A DNA stretch of 64,000 nucleotides from Saxidomus purpurata (Eukaryota; Mollusca; Bivalvia; Venerida; Veneridae), in assembly GCA_022818135.1 (NCBI GenBank), contig JAFMSR010000007.1, positions 24,121,846 to 24,185,845 on the forward strand, read 5' to 3'. Below, in pieces: positions 1 to 9,991 of this stretch. A model generated the notes under the pieces. It worked only from the letters and a program-made list of their open reading frames with translations, was not told the DNA's origin and did no database searches. Numbering within the stretch: position 1 is the first letter of the stretch; each line of letters begins with the position of its first letter. Position numbers and translations under genes: made by a program.

Positions 1-2010
1 AACAATTTTAGTCAAGTTTTTATTCAAATAATTGAAAGGGGATTGCCACCCAAATCTGAAAGTTTCAGCTAAAACTTACATTAAACTTCGGTACAAAAGT
101 GTTATAATTCCGTTAAACCTTCACAAACACTTCATAACTTTTGATGGCTAGCGATTTATTATACAACGTTGCTCTACGTAAATAAGACATTTCTCGATAC
201 AATGTTTGTTCTTATTGAAAAAAAACGTATTTATTTATCATTTTGCATACATTTAGCTCATTGTTAGCGTTTGGATAAAACAATGTGCTCGTTGTAGAGA
301 ATGTGCCTATAGCGAAATTTTGCTATATACATACAAATAAATCAAGAGGTCCCTGGGGTTTCGTTGCAAGTGTACATACTGCACTGTATCTTACATTTAT
401 GTTAATGTACGTTATAACATTTTCTCTTTATTATAACATTATTAAACACTGTTTGCATTTATCACAACTAAGCTTGAATGTTTACAAAAACCCAGCCGTC
501 AGCCAATGAAATAAGTGAGATATAGTGTTACGCTACTGCATCACCAAGCCGTTTATTTCATTCTTTGTGTGAATTCTAGCATTCTGTTATCTCGTGTGAC
601 GTTTTTACATCAAAAAAGAAAGTGTGTATAACTCCTTCTCGTGTATTATTGTAACCAGTCGACTAATGTTTGTCAAATTGCCAGCGCAGAATAAGTTCAC
701 TAATACCATTTAGTTGCTCTCAGTTGAGGTCATGTTGACATCTCCGTTTTTTCTATAATTTGAAGTAAGCTCTTATGTAATAGTTTGCGCGTGAGCATCA
801 TGCTTCATTATTTTCTTGCGATTTCAATGCCCTACAAGTATGTAAGACGTTCGTTCTAACAAGTAATACTATCCCCCGAACAGAACATTGCAAAGTATAT
901 CACGAAAAGCGATGCCACGTCTTAGCATACAAGAGATACTCCAGGCGGTAGTAGTACTGTCATAAGAATACAATTTCACGTCTAAATGTTCGATTTCGAC
1001 AAACTGGAGACATTTTTAATAGGCCCAGGTCAGGTAGACCTTATTAGCCATGTTTGAATGGCGTCATTAGACGTTACGTCAGGTCAATGCGATCTCGTTT
1101 ATTGGCAGTTATAATCATGTTGAAGAGATAGTCACACTAGATCAGCTAGTTTAAGGAGAAAAGCGCTGTGTTAAACCTATCATAGAGCGTTCTGGTTACT
1201 TTATTTCAAATCTGCGAGTTTTAAAATTGATCCCTACCTTATAAATCTTTGATAAAAAATCACGTTTTTCTGCAAAGCACATGTAAACATTGATGTCATT
1301 ATATGAACCATAAATTAACCTTGAATTTGATACCAAAAATGCGTTTAAGCAAACTATAGATTTTTCGCACATAGTTGTTTAAACCCTATGCACATTTTCT
1401 TTTTTGACTGATTATCAACGCTAACTTGTCAATGAGATACTATCACCTATAATGTACCTTTTTTAAAGAAGCGTGTCCTTAATCTGGGATCAATTCCAGT
1501 AGCCAAAATAAATATTTATTCAAATAACTGAAAGGATTGTCATCTAACTTGAAAGTTTTAGCTAAACATTGCAGCAAATATCGTAAAATAACTATACGTG
1601 TAGTAGTTCCTAGAAACCTTAAATACATGTACTTATTTCATAATTATGGGGTTGATAGCGATTTGTTAGAAAAATGTCGCTGTATATTGGCACACCGTGA
1701 GTTGTCGCGACATTTCTCGAGATCGTTCTTCATTAAAAAAAACTTTCATTTTTATTATATTGCATATATTTAGGTCATTGTTATCGTTCTGAGAAACATA
1801 ATCTGCGCGTTGAAAGGGAATTCGTGTGTCTTTTAAGCAGAAATGTTTCCAAGTGTTTTTTTAAGAAAAAATAAATGTGATCCCTGTATTTTATTTAACG
1901 ATGAAATATTTATTATTTCGATTCTAACACGTCATTTTATTGAAAAAACATCTCGAACTATTTTCAACTCGTAGCAGTATATCAATGTTACTTCAAACCG
2001 CGAAATGGAC
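1..2010. repeat. Gene-free left flank with two diverged copies of a 300-bp repeat
   Basis: No convincing exon. Positions 1-300 and 1497-1820 are diverged direct copies of one sequence: both begin with 'tttattcaaata', share a 'gaaagttt.agctaaa' block and end with 'tcattgttatcgtt'-like text. Its class is unknown. Confidence 0.5.
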
Positions 2011-2623
2011 GCGTTTGTTTACATACGTCACGTCATTACGTCACTTCCCTGCACGTCGTCCTTGGATAAACGTGCTGTATTTTATCGTAAAATAAAATAC
2101 TACCTATTCCCTATATGTTTACATAGGAAACACAGCCACTTGTAGAACATTAGATAAAAAATGCTCAGTCAAAATGAATTAAACACTTACAGTAGTTTAG
2201 TATCAATTTAGAATTATTTTCATACACGAAAAGAGTGAAAAGTTATTGTTAAGTAAAATATTACGTTGCGAACGTCAGATTTGCTAACTTATCCCGACTC
2301 TTTTACGTTTGTTTCTTATTTTAGTAGAAATATTTATTTATTGTTATATATATATATATATAACATCCTTTTTATTTATACTTTCATATTGAATATGAAC
2401 AAAATGCTTCTTTAAGCAAAAACAATAAATGAATCTTGAATTTTCAGACAACTAGCGTACTATTTTCCATGTACTTTTCTTTATTGCGTATTAATAGCTC
2501 GTTCATATTGTTGTTTTCGGACGTCATTTATTGGGAAACGTTGACGCCAATTATACGGTTGAAATTTCAGTTGCCGTCCGCCATCTTGTTTTGAAAAACG
2601 CAAGAATTTTCCTACGGATGCAG
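2010..2623 (+). promoter_or_regulatory. Candidate promoter and 5' UTR of gene 1
   Basis: Three TGACGT/ACGTCA-type half sites lie at 2024-2044, followed by ACTTCC, an ETS-type core. A ccgccatcttg motif at 2578-2588 matches the YY1-type element often found at TATA-less start sites. A donor (gtttgt) follows at 2624, so 2590-2623 is a plausible first exon. The assignment is inference from motifs. Confidence 0.35.
2340..2363. repeat. TA microsatellite
   Basis: Short uninterrupted (TA)n run in AT-rich sequence upstream of the candidate promoter. Confidence 0.7.
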
Positions 2624-5600
2624 GTTTGTACTTTGAAATGTGATTCACTTGATGTAAGTTCCTAAAAATGTTTTCTCTTTCTTATGACTACATGCAAAAC
2701 ATCATTGTTTTTCTTTATCAATACTAGGCTGTATACGTACCAGACTTTCGTAACCAGAACTGGTTTGCGTGCCCTAAAAATTCGACTATTTTAAAAATGA
2801 ATCTTTTCGCTACTTGTAAATGATTAAAGTTTCTTTTTATTTTCAGACCGTAGCTTATTTATTGTAAAATGGCAAACTTCCCCTTATAAACCTCCTTAAA
2901 ACATGTTTGCAAACAATAAAATAGTCCGTACAGCTGATCGCTAAGACCGCCCCTTGCCAACGTTCAGTATCATTCCTTACCAACGTGCGTACCGTAGATA
3001 CTGAACGAACTCTCAAGGCAAGGAACGGGCGAATATATATATTAACAGGAGTGAGGGCTACACTGCAGGCAGTCAAAGAACTGGTTCTCGGAGACTTACT
3101 ACAACAGGAGGAGAAGGAAAGAGTCTTTTTGATGGCAACAAGGTATGATTTGAGTCGGTGCTCATTGCTCAATTACTGTTTAATGTATCAGTATCGGTCC
3201 AATACAGATTTCCCGAGCCATATTAGCTAGTATTGCGCTTGAAGTGGCAAACATTTACATAGTTACTGCGTCTGACATGTACTAGTTCTAAAGTGCAGTA
3301 GCTATAAATTTCGAGGCAGTAGAAGTGATGAAATGTAGCTACATAGATCCGTTGTTATCATTGAATTTTAGAAAAACCGTAAGTATCGTATTCTTTCAGC
3401 TCTGAAATGGTTTGTGTACAAATACAAAAAATGTCATTATAAACTGTATTGGAACCTTGAGCTTTTTCATCGGATTTTACCGTTTTGCAATAAGCTAAAA
3501 GTACATTCACGGCTCAGTTCTCGAGATCTGACAATAGAAGTAAGGCGGTTTGCAAAATATTAGGGGCGGATCAGTGGTATAGTGGTTAACGTGTTTGAGT
3601 TGTAATAAAGAGGTGTAATTCGATTGCTGACGTTTTTGGCATGGGGACTTAAAGTCCCCTAGGCCTAAGTTAGCATACCACATTTCAAACACTGCAGACA
3701 ATTTAACTGTGCTATGTGCGAATAACAACTGTAAACATGCGCTTTGGGAAAGTAGTGCAAGACAGACTTGATCAATTTTTTATTTGAATGTCGCATACGA
3801 TAAGAACATATTTCAAATAAAAACAGTACATACAATTTCAAACGATTGCAGAAAGGTCTATAGCTTACGGGCTGCATTACACAATTTTTTCTGGTTTAGA
3901 AATTACTGCGCTGTTAGCTGATTACCGAAGATAATCATATGCATATCACGGAAAAGTACGGATATTTACGGAACTTTAAGGAAACGTACGTAATTCGATA
4001 TAAGAGTTTGTACTTTGATTTTCAAATTTCTGATGTTATTTCATTGACAACTTTCTTATTTACGAACGATTACATATATATTTACCTAAAAATAAATTTC
4101 TTTAAAAAAAAGATACAATTTACGTACATTCCCGAGAGGGAACTCACGTGATTAAAATCACCCGCCATTTATCGAGTACGCTGCATGTCAAGGCCCAGTG
4201 AACGGTTTCATCGATTACAACTACAAGATAACCAAGAATCATTTTTGGTTTTCCCTGTTATACACATTGTACAGTACTGTATTTATATTTCATTGTTGGT
4301 ATTGCTTTGTTTATTTCTGTTTCAAGGTCTTGTCCTTGGTACACAATAATTTTTGATCCACATCATCAGATATCGCTTGAAGTTGAACAAAGCGCAGATA
4401 GAATTATTTTTATTGTTCTCTCAAACAATTGATATTGTTGACCATGTGGTTATTTTTCATTTAACGTACGCTTTAGAATAAAACAAACTTCCCTGCCACC
4501 CATATATTTGTGAATCATTTCGACCCGCGCTTTAGGTAAGGTTCAGCGTAAATCACGAAGGTCAAAAGTTGTTTTTAGGGGAGTTAATCTATAGCCCCCA
4601 GGCCTTTAGCGCTCACAGCGCTTTGATTAACAAAAGGATTCATGTTATGGACAAAACAGCATTCCTGCTAAGTTCAAATGTAAACGGATACTGTTTAAAC
4701 GCATTCAAAAAGTTTTGATATGTTTTATTAGAATAAAGACGGCGCTGCCGGAGAGGGAGATGGAGTTAAAGCAGACGATATTTGGAACAAATTCGTAAGT
4801 GACGACCAGAATGTGGTTCGTGCTCCAACAGCTGAATCAAATGTCACTGGAGTTACTCGGAGTAGCCAAAGAACGGGGGATTCACAGTTGTCAGGGTCAC
4901 AAGGTAACGTGTTCTTTTAATGGAAATCTGTATTCACTAACACAAAATTGCAAGAACCTATATCCTTCTTTCCTTCGATAAAATCAATATCAATACATAT
5001 TGCAATATCCAATTCTTACTTTTCGATGAAATATGTAATTAGCATCATCGAATTGTTGTAGATTTTATCGAGTTTTGATAAAGCATATTCTCTCTTTGAT
5101 TCTTATCGTAACAGCTGTAACTTATGTTATATAAACATGTATATAAGCAGCCAGCACCTCACACAAAGATCGAAAAATGACTGTAAAATTTTTATTTTTG
5201 AAATAAACATAGTGGTGTGGGTATTCATTTTCTTAGTTTTGAAGTAAAATTCGAGAAAAAGTTGTTTTTCATTTTTTCATCCACACCCTGTATTTACACT
5301 TATTTTTCTTACTTATGAGAAAATGCGATTAAAACGGTGAAAAAATAAATCTACCATGTCCGTTGAGTTGTGGATAAGTAAATCCCACCCTCGGGTTGAT
5401 ATACGTGCAAAAAAAACTCTGCAAAGCCTCGTTTTTGGGACGTATCACAATCCTGGTGTGGGATTTCCTTATCGACAATTCATGTACATGTTAGATTCAC
5501 TTTATCTCGTGGATTAATAAAATAGCTACTATCCAAAGCTGTTAATTCCTGGTATATCCTATCTGTTCCGCTAAACGTCATGACCTCTGGACTTCCAGGC

Positions 5601-6751
5601 TCCCAGCGTCCATCTCAGATAGATGAAGAAGAAGAAGAGGAAGAAGAATCCTCCGATGACGACAGAACTATATATAGTGACTATTACTTACCACCGGAAT
5701 ACACGAGAGAGGTATTAAACATTTCACAAGTTTGAAGATTCTCTCATCTTAACTAAATTCATTTCCAAATAAATAAAACTTAACATAAAATGGTCTCATA
5801 GAGTGATCGCACTCTTCATCGTTTTTGCGCGGTTGCTTGTGATTTTATTTAATATTGTAGTTTTCACAAAATTCGATCAAAAGTTTAGTCTACAGTTTAT
5901 CATTTTAACTATTCATGTTATATTGAGGCTGAAGTTATAAATATTTTCAGGAAGGAACCCCTGGTCCACGTGCTGAAATTGTTGACAGTCATGAGGCTTG
6001 TAGCTGCTTTCCTAATCGAAGCAACAAGTTTATTGGCTCAATGCTTTACGATAAAATAACCTGCCAACACACCGGGCTTACTGGTCATACACAGCCGGGT
6101 GTATTCAAATTTAACCTTTACTGGAATGAGAATATGGAAGAACCACGGAGAATGAGAAAACGTGACATGCGAGTAGCGAGATCCAAATATGTATTTGGGT
6201 ATCCAAAACCAAAGTTTGAGCTTGTCTCAGAGAGTGAAGAAGAAACTGACGAAGACTATGACGATGAGGATGATGAAGCTGAAAGTTCCGCTCAAAAAGT
6301 TGACACTCCAAAAACTGCTAAAACAGAGAAATCCCGTGCTGAAGATAAAGACGATGATGAGGACGACGAGTATGATAGTGAAGATGACAGTGAAGAATAT
6401 GATTCTGAAGATGAAGGTGACGAAGAAGATGAAGATTATATACCGTACAGGTTACCCGAAATAGGTTATCCGAAGACCCCATCACTTCCACCAAGTAGTC
6501 AGAGTTTCCGGTCACGTTACAGCGACTTTTCCGAAAGTGTTCCGGAATCTCTCCCGTCACTTCCTGCGTCCCGACAGCTTACCGCACAAACGAAGAGGAC
6601 AGGAGTTACCCAGGTGATATTTTAATAAATTGTGCATGATAGGTTTTTTTACTGTCTATTCACCTTAATACTACCATTGCTACAACTGCTATTGCTACTG
6701 CTGCTGCTGTTGATGATGATGACGACGAATGTGATGCTGATGATGATGCTG

Positions 6752-6788
<37 letters not shown>

Positions 6789-9606
6789 GCTGTGCTGCTG
6801 CCCTAATGCTACTGCTACTACTTGCTTTTGCTACTTAATATTGTACTGTTACTTCCGGTACTACTACTGGTGATTTTCTCTATATTCAATAAGAATAGAA
6901 TTGTTAGTCATACCCATATAGTTTAGTTATAACTTTGATAAGGTTCCGTATTCTAGGCATAAAATTCAGAATTTACGATACTGAATACTGCAGTGAATGC
7001 TGAAAGGGTGTGCGGTGCAGGCTACTCGTGATCTTCTGTAGTCACTAAAAGCAAACTCTCCACCAACATGGTAAAGGTTCGATATTTGCAGAGACTGACG
7101 TACTATTTCCGGTAATATGGTATGATAATCCATCGTCATGTGCTTGAGATCACAAGTCTTCGCCCATTTCATAGCAGATATATATAGAGAGAGCACTGTT
7201 TAGGTTTTGTGAAATAATGCGTTGTGTGGGACGGTAAGTGAAGGCAGCGGTTACACATCACTAACATACTCCAAAGTGTCAGTGAAAAATAATCAAACAT
7301 CAAAACATGGATTTACTTCTTTTATTTGCGACAGTGCAGTAATATTTTTTTTTTCTAAACTGTACTTCAATTATAGTCGCTCAGTTATTGTATATTTTAT
7401 TATTCTTATATTATTATAAACTTCTTCTTCTCCTTATCTCTTCTGGTAAAATCCATGCTTTCGTGTATTTTGTATTATGCTATATACATGCTATATGTTC
7501 AATGCAATAAATATGTTAATTATAGTGAACACCGTATATAACGAAACCAGGTTTAGTGAGATTCTGAGAGTAAAGAACACACTTTCTGAGACCGATTTTA
7601 TTCCTTCTTTTTAATATGAAAATAAAATATGGATGCTGAAAATAAGGTACAACTGTAATGATCCCAAAGAGTTTGTTACGTATTGCTTTTTGAAACACGC
7701 CTGATAACGTGTTAGTTCCTTTTGTTCTATTTCTCTCAGCGCACGCAACGAACACAGTTTACACTTCCTTCACAAAAAGAAACCAGACGTTCAACGCGAA
7801 CTGCCAAATCAGGAAAAACTGAAAAATCCGGAAAGAAGTCGGCTAAAAAGGCGGAGTCTATAGATAGCGGATATGACGATGACGTCAGCAGACGAACAGC
7901 CGCCAGCAGACAGTCACTTCCGGCAGGTCCTGTCATTCCTACAGCCAGAACATTTCAAGGAAAATATTATGATCCTGGTAAATATTGGCTCTGTTTATTT
8001 TGGTTATCTACTTTTGTTTTGAATGCATTTTAAATACATTGTTTAAGCAATTTATATGATGTCATATAGCACTTCGAATTGTAAAATGGGATCTGTGCAA
8101 TTTAGTACTTGATAGTGTTGACAGTCTGAACATAAAAACATAATAACAAATATTAAAAATGTTGTTTTTTTCAAATTATTTTTCAAAATTCTACACAATT
8201 CGATCTTAAAGTCAAGACATGTTTCAAATTCATGGATTATATATACTAAAAAGATCATATCACAGTTCTCTCCATTCTGTGATTTATTTACTATATAGCT
8301 ATATGAATTGAGAAAAAAATACTGAACTGAGAAATGCCAAGCTCCTGTTTATATATTGCGCAGCTGTTTTTTGCATTCCATATAGTTGCATAGATTGAAA
8401 TAGGGAGAGTGTTCAACTAAACAGGCTTGCTCTGTGGTTTAGGTTTTGTTTTTCCAGGTAGGAGTGATTTACAAAACCCACCGACCTTGATCGATAAAGG
8501 TTCATCATCATCATTACCCTCTTGTTTGTTTTCTTGTCAAGTTACAAAGCAAGTTATGCTGTACGACATTGGTACACGACCAGGACGAAGAATTCCCGAT
8601 GGTAACTTAGAGCCCCTTTATAAACCACCGACTGCTGACAAAATAACCCCTAAATCTACAAACAAGAATGAAACAGACGTGAAGCCGGGGACCAAAGGAA
8701 GCAAACGAAGCACAGTAAGTCTTATCTGCTGTTGTCTATACATTATTTTCGTTGTCATCAGATTGCCTAAAAATCAGTTAAGATAAACATTCAGACTGCT
8801 GTAATATGAAGTTCGCAAGGCGTGTTATAGTATGATGTGGTAGGCGTATTAAAGTATGATGTGGTAGGCGTATTATAGAATTATGCTGTAACTGTATTAT
8901 AGTATAATGATGTAGACCTAATATATATGAAGTGTAATACGACAGGATGTGTAAAACGTGTTATTGTGTGATGTAATGGGCATGTTACAATATAAAGTGG
9001 TAAGCGTGCTATAACTTAAGGTATTATGCGTGTGTTGGTGTAATGCGGTAGGCATGTAGTAATGTAATGCGATACTCTGTGAACTACCAAGGTAGTACTT
9101 TCGTTTGTTATCCAGACAATTGTAGTGTAGATTTCAATGTGGAAATGCAAATTTCGACCAAAATTCTACTAACTTTGCGATCTAACCTAAAATACGTAGA
9201 TCTGCTATAAAGCAATATAAAATCTCTTTAGAATATACACTTCATTTTATTATTATAGAGTCTATCAAATACAAGATGAAAATATGCATTTGAACTTACA
9301 ATAAACATGAAAATAAACAGATTTTAGTTTAAGGTAAAAATGCGTTAACAATATACACATTTTTTGGTACTTAATACAACACATACTGCTTTTAATCTAT
9401 ATTCGTCACGTGATCAAAGGGTTATAATTTGTACTGGTGGACTACATAGTTATCATTTTTCTTTGTTACAGACGAGTCAGCAGAGTCATCATAGTGTACC
9501 AAAGGCTGCGGTACTTGGTGCAGTGTTCATTTCAAACCTACTCAGTAAAAATAAAGCTAGAAAAGAAGCACTCGAGGCCGGATATAGTGACGAAGATGAC
9601 AACTAG
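2618..9606 (+). CDS. Unrecognised acidic/basic low-complexity protein, eight-exon gene
   Basis: Gene model read from splice sites; exons 2618-2623, 3023-3142, 4732-4903, 5599-5711, 5951-6613, 7740-7977, 8542-8714 and 9472-9606 sum to 1,620 nt, a 539-residue protein plus stop, and every junction keeps phase. I do not recognise a family. N-terminal part is Ser/Thr/Gly-rich; the middle has a Glu run, then a more ordered stretch with four Cys (encoded from 5951) and a long Asp/Glu tract around 6230-6440. The second half is Ser/Lys/Arg-rich with a compact segment (YYDPVTKQVMLYDIGTRPG) that could be a short folded motif. No signal peptide or membrane segment. The start is the least certain part: ATG at 2618 lies directly before a donor GT, but the acceptor at 3021-3022 is weak. 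Third-position variation and seven good junctions argue for a real gene. It is convergent with the NHL gene on the other strand. Confidence 0.72.
3023..3142 (+). CDS. Gene 1 exon 2 (5' boundary uncertain)
   Basis: Open in the frame ending GGC AAC AAG before donor gtatga; encodes a Ser/Thr/Gly-rich stretch ending SLFDGNK. The frame has a TGA just upstream (3002-3004), so an acceptor must lie after it. The choice of acceptor (3022, or 3048 as an alternative) sets the start; 3022 joins in phase to ATG CAG at 2618-2623. Confidence 0.5.
3143..4731. other. Gene 1 intron with decayed tRNA-derived SINE
   Basis: No exon seen. At 3571-3640 a tRNA-like A box (cagtggtatagtggttaac) is followed by a degenerate B-box-like text (taattcgattgctgac), suggesting the head of an old SINE. 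The rest is AT-rich without clear structure. Confidence 0.4.
4732..4903 (+). CDS. Gene 1 exon 3
   Basis: Acceptor ttttattag at 4731, donor gtaacg at 4904. 57 codons plus 1 nt; begins NKDGAAGEGDG and stays open through an internal gtaagt at 4795, which is therefore read as coding rather than a donor. Hydrophilic, Ser/Thr/Gln-rich end. Confidence 0.72.
5358..5495. repeat. Foldback (inverted-repeat) element in gene 1 intron
   Basis: The left arm 'gataagtaaatcccacc' and right arm 'ggtgtgggatttccttatc' are imperfect inverted copies with a GC-richer centre. It would form a long hairpin. Confidence 0.55.
5599..5711 (+). CDS. Gene 1 exon 4 (Glu run)
   Basis: Acceptor acttccag, donor gtatta. Encodes a run of eight Glu followed by SSDDD and a Tyr-rich segment YSDYYLPPEY; phase 1 in, phase 0 out, matching both neighbours. 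Confidence 0.75.
5951..6613 (+). CDS. Gene 1 exon 5 (Cys segment and acidic domain)
   Basis: Largest exon, 221 codons, acceptor atattttcag, donor gtgata. The first 90 residues contain four Cys (SHEACSCF, ITCQHTG) and look like a small folded unit; residues encoded at about 6230-6450 are dominated by Asp and Glu; the end is Ser/Pro-rich. Confidence 0.82.
6614..7739. other. Gene 1 intron with trinucleotide tract
   Basis: Intron between exons 5 and 6. Apart from the CTG/GAT tract at about 6680-6830, no repeat or exon is evident. Confidence 0.5.
6680..6832. repeat. CTG/GCT and GAT trinucleotide microsatellite
   Basis: Interrupted (CTG)n/(GAT)n runs with an almost pure GCT stretch near 6755-6790. 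It gives spurious Leu/Met-rich ORFs. Confidence 0.85.
7740..7977 (+). CDS. Gene 1 exon 6 (basic Ser/Lys-rich)
   Basis: Acceptor ttctctcag, donor gtaaat, 79 codons plus 1 nt. Many Arg/Lys/Ser/Thr residues (TEKSGKKSAKKAE), then an acidic SGYDDD patch; likely disordered and phosphorylatable, but this is inference. Confidence 0.78.
8542..8714 (+). CDS. Gene 1 exon 7
   Basis: Two in-frame acceptors exist: 8541 after a long pyrimidine tract, and an upstream one ending 8457. The downstream acceptor is chosen because it yields the smooth join YYDP|VTKQVMLYD. Donor gtaagt at 8715. The upstream acceptor would add about 28 residues and may be an alternative splice form. Confidence 0.75.
8810..9076. repeat. 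Decayed minisatellite, unit about 30 bp
   Basis: About nine degenerate copies of a unit like 'gtattatagtatgatgtggtaggc' lie in the last intron of gene 1. Confidence 0.7.
9472..9606 (+). CDS. Gene 1 last exon
   Basis: Acceptor tttgttacag, 44 codons and TAG. Contains a short hydrophobic segment (AAVLGAVFISNLL), then a charged tail ending YSDEDDN. The hydrophobic run is too short for a confident membrane helix. Confidence 0.75.
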   Translation, partial: TSQQSHHSVPKAAVLGAVFISNLLSKNKARKEALEAGYSDEDDN

Positions 9607-9913
9607 AAAACAGATTTGAGTAAAAAAATGCCAAAGTCGACATTGCAATACATCAAACGTAGCTTACTATTGCATATGTAACAGGATATTACTACTGGTT
9701 CTTATTAAAGCAAAGTCAAATGACCAGTCACGTGTTTTACGCGGTATTTAATTGTTAGTACCTAAAACCTATTGATTGATACATGGTGATACATGTAATG
9801 GAGTTTGCAGACATAAATTGAGAAGCAAAGGAAAATCGCCAGTCTGCAAAACCTGCGTCATTTTTCACACTTGAGGCAGTTATCAACATTTATCGATTAA
9901 AAGTGTTTTATGT
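9607..9913. other. Convergent 3' UTR interval of genes 1 and 2
   Basis: About 300 bp separates the stop codons of the two convergent genes, so their 3' UTRs may overlap. No repeat seen. Confidence 0.4.
9704..9709 (+). terminator. Candidate polyadenylation signal of gene 1
   Basis: ATTAAA about 100 bp after the stop codon, in a short 3' UTR that must end before the convergent NHL gene at 9914. Confidence 0.4.
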
Positions 9914-9991
9914 TCATTCAATGGTTGAACGTAAGCGGAACACTTTGAGCGTGTCATCGGCTGACATGGAAGACACTACCAGTCTTGCCCT
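9914..9991 (-). pseudogene. Displaced last 25 codons and stop of the NHL gene
   Basis: Read from 9991 leftwards, this continues the propeller exactly in frame after CYDID: RARLVVSSMSADDTLKVFRL and five more residues, then TGA at 9916-9914. It supplies the closing strand of the last blade and is cut off from the rest by the insertion at 10001-11080. Confidence 0.8.

Noticed and set aside
2985..3230. 81-codon + strand ORF over gene 1 exon 2
   Set aside because: Wrong frame: the frame that joins exon 3 in phase is the other one, ending SLFDGNK.
4799..4981. ORF after an apparent donor gtaagt at 4795
   Set aside because: Reading straight through gives one continuous coding frame to 4903, so the gtaagt is inside the exon.
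6632..6838. Leu/Met-rich ORF
   Set aside because: Produced by the CTG/GAT microsatellite in an intron.
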